Positions 60,235-64,000 of a stretch of DNA of 64,000 bases are shown in pieces; within the stretch, counting starts at the first letter, position 1; each line of letters begins with the position of its first letter. The notes beneath the pieces were generated by a model. The model searched no databases. It was given only the letters and a program-made list of their open reading frames with translations, and was not told the origin of the DNA. Both the position numbers and the translations under genes were made by a program. Location of the stretch: the NCBI RefSeq assembly GCF_005405885.1, contig NZ_BJFL01000003.1:186001-250000 (forward strand), read 5' to 3'. The DNA comes from Gandjariella thermophila. Its GTDB lineage: Bacteria; Actinomycetota; Actinomycetes; Mycobacteriales; Pseudonocardiaceae.

Positions 60235-60272
60235 GATGCCGCCTCCGCGGGAAAGATCACGTCGGCGGTCAT
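60231..60272 (-). CDS. Possible 13-codon ORF between nuoC and nuoI
   Basis: [13 protein letters not shown]. Its ATG overlaps the nuoC stop (ATGA) and its TGA overlaps the nuoI start (ATGA). GGGAGGAATC lies just upstream. The perfect chain of overlaps and the strong ribosome-binding site suggest it is translated, perhaps as a coupling peptide, or it is what remains of a deleted gene. Confidence 0.45.
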   Translation of the reverse strand: MTADVIFPAEAAS

Positions 60273-60850
60273 GATTCCTCCCGGCGTGGGCCCCAGGACG
60301 GGTCGGGGACGCCCGGCGGGGTGAGCCGGCGGCGGCCGGGCGGCGCGGCGGAGTCCTCGCCCGGTTCCAGCCGGCCCGGCCAGGGCCGCACCACCCGGGA
60401 GGCCAGCACGAAGTCCTTGCGCAGCGGGTGGCCGGTGAACGAGGCCGGCAGCAGCAGCCGCTCCGGCCCGGGATGGCCGGCCAGCGCGATGCCGAGCATC
60501 TCCGCGGCCTCCCGCTCGTGCCACGCCGCCCCCGCCCACACCGAGGCCACGCTGGGCAGCGCCTCGTCCTCGGCCACTTCGGTGCGTAGCAGCAGCCCGA
60601 GGTGCCGGTCCGGGTTCACCACGTGCAGGGACACCGCGTGGCGCGCGCCGCTGGCACCCGGTCGGCCGGCGTCCTCCGCGCCCAGCCAGTCGAACAGCGC
60701 GCAGCCCAGCGCGTCCCGGGCGGCGAGCGCTGCGGTCCGCCACGCCGCCAGCGGCAGCTCCGTCCAGGACTGCCCGAAAGCCGTGCGGATCCGCGCCTCG
60801 GGCACCCGTTCGGCCAGCGCGGCGGCCAGTTCCGCGGACGCCGCGGTCAT
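60269..60850 (-). CDS. nuoC: NuoC-like 30-kDa subunit
   Basis: 193 aa. It carries the conserved stretch [20 protein letters not shown], then [17 protein letters not shown], the counterpart of the complex I HERExxDxxGI...GHPLRKDY signature. The ATG at 60850 overlaps the nuoB stop by four bases; the longer frame is shadow. Confidence 0.85.
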   Translation of the reverse strand: MTAASAELAAALAERVPEARIRTAFGQSWTELPLAAWRTAALAARDALGCALFDWLGAEDAGRPGASGARHAVSLHVVNPDRHLGLLLRTEVAEDEALPSVASVWAGAAWHEREAAEMLGIALAGHPGPERLLLPASFTGHPLRKDFVLASRVVRPWPGRLEPGEDSAAPPGRRRLTPPGVPDPSWGPRREES

Positions 60851-61299
60851 CCGCGCTCCTGCCCGGTCACCAGCCGGTGCAGCGCCACCAGGCCCTCCAG
60901 CAGGGCCTCCGGCCGCGGCGGGCAGCCGGGCACCGCGACGTGCACCGGCAGCACCTGGTCGACGCCCTTGGTGACGCTGTAGGAGTCCCAGTACGGCCCG
61001 CCGGTGTTGCTGCACGCGCCGACCGAGAGCACGTAGCGAGGCTCGGGCATCCGCTGGTAGGTGGCGATCACGGCGGGCAGCATGACGTCGGTCACCGTGC
61101 CCGAGACGACCAGCACGTGCGCCTCGTCCGGGCCGCCGGCCGGGGTCACGCCAAGCGCCTCCAGGTCGGGGCGCGGGTCCTGCAGGGCGGCCATCACCTC
61201 GACCCCGCAGCAGGCCAGGCCGAGGTCGAACACGGTGACCTGGTACGTGGTGCCCCAGTCGAGTCGCAGGGTCCGCCCGCCGATCGCGGATGCCGTCAC
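60847..61299 (-). CDS. nuoB: NuoB-like subunit with N2-type cluster
   Basis: 150 aa, somewhat short of the usual 160-184. Cysteines 30, 31, 96 and 126 (LACCGVE, GACSNTGGP, VPGCPPRP) match the ligands of the N2 [4Fe-4S] cluster. It lies 30 bases after the dimethylargininase stop, so the two could be cotranscribed. Confidence 0.87.
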   Translation of the reverse strand: MTASAIGGRTLRLDWGTTYQVTVFDLGLACCGVEVMAALQDPRPDLEALGVTPAGGPDEAHVLVVSGTVTDVMLPAVIATYQRMPEPRYVLSVGACSNTGGPYWDSYSVTKGVDQVLPVHVAVPGCPPRPEALLEGLVALHRLVTGQERG

Positions 61300-61329
61300 G
61301 TCAGGCCAGGGTAATCCCCGCGATGCCGG

Positions 61330-62205
61330 TCAGCCGCGCAACTCCAGGGTGCAGCACTTCGGGCCGCCGCCGGACTTGCGCAGCTCGGAGATGTCGACCA
61401 TGACCGGCTGGTAGCCGCGGTCGGCAAGCTGCCGGGCCAGCCCGGTGGCCTCGACGGGGAGCACCACGTTGCGGCCGTCGGAGACGCCGTTGAGGCCGAG
61501 GCAGGCGGCGTCCTCCGGGGAGGCCAGCACGGCGTCCGGGAACAGCCGCCGCAGCACCTCCCGGGAGCCGGGCGAAAACGCCTCCGGGTAGTAGGCGATC
61601 TCCTGCCGCCCCGGCCGGTCGTCCAGCACGAACAGCGCGGTGTCCAGGTGGTAGTAGCGCGGGTCGACCAGCCGCAGCGACACCACCGGCACGCCGAGCA
61701 CCTCCTGCGCCTCGGCGTGCGCATCCGGATCGGTGCGGAACCCGCTGCCGGCCAGCAGCACCCGGCCGGTCCAGGCGAAGTCGCCCTCCCCCTCGTTGAT
61801 CTTGGTCGGCATCACCACGTCGCGGAAGGAGTGCTCCAGAAACCAGCGGCGGTAGTGGTCGGCCTCGGCGGCCCGCTCGGCGGCACGGAACCGGGCGCCG
61901 AGCACCCGCCCGTCCACGACCGTGCCGGAGTTGGCCGCGAACACCATGTCCGGCAGGCCGGCCTGCGGCTCGATGACCTCCACGGTGTGGCCGAGCCGCT
62001 GGTAGGCCTCCTTCAGCGCGGTCCACTGGGCGACCGCGAGCGCCTGGTCCACCGGCCTGCTCGGGTCCATCCACGGGTTGATCGCGTACACCACCGCGAA
62101 GTGGCGCGGCGGGCACATCAGGTAGCGACGCCGGGTGGGCGTCCGGGGCGCAGCGGCCTGCTCGGCGGCGGGCCGGGCGATCGGCGCGTCGAGGGTGGAC
62201 GACAT
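61330..62205 (-). CDS. Dimethylargininase / amidinotransferase family protein
   Basis: Hydrolyses N-omega-methylated arginines to citrulline and methylamines (DDAH family), 291 aa. Conserved segments: MCPPRHFAVVYAINPWMDPS, DMVFAANSG, YYHLDTALFVLD (catalytic His) and GGGPKCCTLELRG (catalytic Cys near the C-terminus). The gene is divergent from an Lrp/AsnC regulator, as is often seen with arginine/ornithine catabolic genes. The promoter predicts a leaderless mRNA. Confidence 0.9.
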   Translation of the reverse strand: MSSTLDAPIARPAAEQAAAPRTPTRRRYLMCPPRHFAVVYAINPWMDPSRPVDQALAVAQWTALKEAYQRLGHTVEVIEPQAGLPDMVFAANSGTVVDGRVLGARFRAAERAAEADHYRRWFLEHSFRDVVMPTKINEGEGDFAWTGRVLLAGSGFRTDPDAHAEAQEVLGVPVVSLRLVDPRYYHLDTALFVLDDRPGRQEIAYYPEAFSPGSREVLRRLFPDAVLASPEDAACLGLNGVSDGRNVVLPVEATGLARQLADRGYQPVMVDISELRKSGGGPKCCTLELRG

Positions 62206-62212
62206 GGATCGA

Positions 62213-62242
62213 AATGTAAAGGTGGACGAGACTGCCGATCAA
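62213..62242 (-). promoter_or_regulatory. Promoter of the dimethylargininase gene
   Basis: TTGATC (complement of 62237-62242), 18 bases, TACATT (complement of 62213-62218). The predicted start falls on or beside the A of the ATG (62205), so the mRNA should be leaderless. Confidence 0.65.
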
Positions 62243-62247
62243 CGCCA

Positions 62248-62270
62248 CTGCATTGCGTCTCTTGATGCAG
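62248..62270. promoter_or_regulatory. Candidate Lrp/AsnC operator
   Basis: The inverted repeat CTGCAT-N11-ATGCAG lies immediately upstream of the dimethylargininase -35 and directly before the regulator's start, placed to control both genes. Confidence 0.5.
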
Positions 62271-62271
62271 A

Positions 62272-62733
62272 ATGTTGCGCGTGGATGCCATCGACCACCA
62301 AATCATTTCGTGCCTGGTTGCCGACGCTCGAGCGAGTTACGCGGAGATCGGCAACACCGTCGGGTTGTCCGCGCCCGCGGTGAAGCGGCGGGTGGACAAG
62401 TTGCTGGACTCCGGGGTGCTGCGCGGGTTCACCGCGGTGGTCGACCCCGAGGCGCTCGGCTGGGGCACCGAGGCGTTCGTCGAGGTGCACTTCGGGGGCA
62501 ACGTGACGCCGGCGGAGATCCGGTCCAGCCTCGAACCGCTTGCCGAGGTGGTCGCCGCCTACACGGTGTCCGGGGCGGCGGACGCGATCGTGCACCTGCG
62601 CGCGGCCAGCATCCACCACCTGGAGACCGCCCTGGAACGGCTGCGCGCGGTGGACATGGTGGACCGGACGGTGTCCACCGTGGTGCTGTCCACGCTGCTG
62701 GAGCGCCCGCCGGCGCCGGGCGGGGAGGGCTGA
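62272..62733 (+). CDS. Lrp/AsnC family transcriptional regulator
   Basis: 153 aa. Winged-helix DNA-binding domain (residues about 4-55: DHQIISCLVADARASYAEIG, SAPAVKRRVDKLLDSGVLRG), then an alpha-beta RAM effector domain. It probably senses an amino acid and controls the divergent dimethylargininase gene. The start could also be the GTG at 62281. Confidence 0.92.
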   Translation: MLRVDAIDHQIISCLVADARASYAEIGNTVGLSAPAVKRRVDKLLDSGVLRGFTAVVDPEALGWGTEAFVEVHFGGNVTPAEIRSSLEPLAEVVAAYTVSGAADAIVHLRAASIHHLETALERLRAVDMVDRTVSTVVLSTLLERPPAPGGEG

Positions 62734-62874
62734 CCCGCCGGCACGGCACCGGGCCGGTGGTCCGGCCCGCGCGGGCGGACACCCGGACGCGTGACGCCCG
62801 GCGCGGTGCGTGAAAGGCATCGGTGAGCGGCTTTCAGCAGCGCCGTGGCCTCGGCCACGTCGGGTGACGTCCGG

Positions 62875-62904
62875 GTGACGAAGGCGTCCGGCAACGCTTA
62901 GTGT
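62875..62904 (+). promoter_or_regulatory. Promoter of the enoyl-CoA hydratase gene
   Basis: GTGACG (62875-62880), 18 bases, TAGTGT (62899-62904). The predicted start falls at about the ATG 62913, giving a leaderless mRNA, consistent with the lack of a ribosome-binding site. Confidence 0.5.
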
Positions 62905-62912
62905 GCGGCGGC

Positions 62913-63680
62913 ATGGGTTCTGGGGCAGGGGTCGTTGTCGATCAGCGGGAGTCCGTCGCCGTGGTCACGGTGACCGACCCGGAACGCCGCAACGCGCTCT
63001 CCACGGAGCTGTCCGCACAGCTCGCCGAGGCGGTGACCGCGTGCGAGCGGAACGGCCGGGTGCACGCCGTGGTGATCACCGGTGCGCCACCGGCCTTCTG
63101 CGCCGGCGCCGACCTGAGCGCGCTCGGGGAGGCCGGGGAGGAGGGGCTGCGCCGGATCTACGCCGGGTTCCTCGCGGTGGCCGACTGCCGGCTGCCCACC
63201 GTTGCCGCGGTGGGCGGCGCCGCCGTCGGCGCGGGGCTCAACCTGGCGCTGGCCTGTGACGTGCGGCTGGCCGGGCCACGGGCCCGGTTCGACGCCCGGT
63301 TCCTGCGGCTAGGCCTGCACCCCGGCGGCGGGATGAGCTGGATGCTGCAGCGCCTGGTCGGCCCGCAGGCGGCGGCCGCCATGACGCTGTTCGGGGATGT
63401 GCTGGACGCCGCGGAGGCGCAGCGCGTTGGCCTGGTGCACCGGGTCGTCGACGGCGAGCACGAGGACGTGGTGGAGGCCGCGGTGCGGTTCGCGGGAGCC
63501 GCCGCGGCCGCCCCGCGCGAACTCGTGGTGGCCACCAAGCGGACCATGCGGACCACCGCCACCCTGGACGAGCACACCGCCGCGGTGGAAACGGAACTGG
63601 TGCCCCAGCTGGCCTCCATGGAGTCTCCAGCGTTCGCGGAGAGGCTGGCCGCCATGAGGAAACGAATCAGCGGAGGCTGA
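62913..63680 (+). CDS. Enoyl-CoA hydratase/isomerase family protein
   Basis: 255 aa crotonase-fold enzyme of fatty-acid or related acyl-CoA metabolism. The oxyanion-hole segments are TGAPPAFCAGADLSAL and AAVGGAAVGAGLNLALACDV, followed by RFDARFLRLGLHPGGGMSWM. The second catalytic glutamate of classical hydratases is not obvious in this last segment, so isomerase or other crotonase chemistry is possible. The start at 62913 is preferred over GTG 62901 on promoter grounds. Confidence 0.88.
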   Translation: MGSGAGVVVDQRESVAVVTVTDPERRNALSTELSAQLAEAVTACERNGRVHAVVITGAPPAFCAGADLSALGEAGEEGLRRIYAGFLAVADCRLPTVAAVGGAAVGAGLNLALACDVRLAGPRARFDARFLRLGLHPGGGMSWMLQRLVGPQAAAAMTLFGDVLDAAEAQRVGLVHRVVDGEHEDVVEAAVRFAGAAAAAPRELVVATKRTMRTTATLDEHTAAVETELVPQLASMESPAFAERLAAMRKRISGG

Positions 63681-64000
63681 GCCGCCGGATTATCCATGCT
63701 CCACCCAGACACGTCGCGGTGACACCGCCGACCGCTGGTGTGATGTGCGCCGCCTTTGACGGCTGGGGAATTACCGGGTGCCTACCGTGGTACGGATGGC
63801 ACGGTGCGACGCCCGTTTGGCCAGTGCATACCCCCGTCCGTCCCAGATCGCTGGACACCGGCAGGCCGCCTGGCAGCCAGTTGACCACGCCGGACTACTC
63901 TCGTCTGGGTACGCGTTCGCATGCACTGGGGGGCAACGCGCCGCCTGCCGGGTGCACGAGCAGCCACCGGGCGGCACGGGCCCGGTTCAACGTTCGAAGA
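63681..64000. other. Right-end region without a recognised gene
   Basis: 320 bases to the window edge. GGAAT-N18-GTA at 63767-63792 loosely resembles a SigR/SigH-type promoter. A plus-strand frame from ATG 63797 stays open to the edge, but its composition and missing ribosome-binding site do not support it. Confidence 0.4.

Noticed and set aside
63797-64000. Plus-strand frame open to the right edge
   Set aside because: No ribosome-binding site and unusual composition; it cannot be judged without the sequence beyond the edge.

Overview
The window is very GC-rich and looks like chromosome from an actinomycete of the Pseudonocardiales (Amycolatopsis/Saccharopolyspora-like). The evidence is a 183-aa short-LID adenylate kinase, mycobacterium-like SecY, RpoB and RpoC, a YrbE/Mce transporter between rplL and rpoB, the rpmG-hadA-hadB-trpT-secE-nusG order, and type VII secretion-like proteins. 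The genus cannot be fixed from what is visible.

Layout. Positions 1-18,052 (minus strand) hold the ribosomal super-cluster, read from right to left: rpsL-rpsG-fusA-tuf, then rpsJ-rplC-rplD-rplW-rplB-rpsS-rplV-rpsC-rplP-rpmC-rpsQ, rplN-rplX-rplE-rpsZ-rpsH-rplF-rplR-rpsE-rpmD-rplO, a strong hairpin, secY-adk-map, and the start of infA, which runs off the left edge. Positions 18,520-23,507 (plus strand) are an accessory cassette: a YbaB-like protein, an EspC/WXG-like protein, a large WXG-containing candidate effector and three uncharacterised proteins. It separates rpsL from rpoC, which are usual neighbours. Positions 23,569-31,130 (minus) are rpoC and rpoB. Their spacer holds a 24-base poly-G run between near-identical direct repeats.

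Positions 31,588-43,912 (minus) hold a complete Mce operon: the ATPase Mkl/MceG, two YrbE permeases and MceA-F joined by 1-4-base start/stop overlaps, followed by a possible 19-aa ORF, two Mce-associated membrane proteins and a DUF2017-like protein. Positions 44,232-49,361 carry rplL, rplJ with its leader RNA, a plus-strand membrane-protein gene, rplA, rplK, nusG, secE and tRNA-Trp. Positions 49,576-51,058 carry hadB, hadA, rpmG, tRNA-Met and tRNA-Thr.

Positions 51,141-64,000 are mixed chromosome. There is a GGDEF/EAL protein with a degenerate GGDEF motif, and a divergent PRPP synthetase homologue behind an exact LexA (SOS) box and a long 5' hairpin. Next come an AraC-type sensor fragment without its DNA-binding domain, a CorA-like membrane protein, tRNA-Tyr, yajQ, rmlA and htpX. 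These are followed by a truncated complex-I-like set (nuoI, nuoC, nuoB) with a 13-codon micro-ORF, a dimethylargininase, a divergent Lrp/AsnC regulator and an enoyl-CoA hydratase.

Working together, the minus-strand core supplies ribosomal proteins, elongation factors, RNA polymerase and the Sec channel. The Mce block is a lipid importer. The ESX-like cassette probably makes secreted substrates. I saw no insertion sequences, phage genes or CRISPR arrays.
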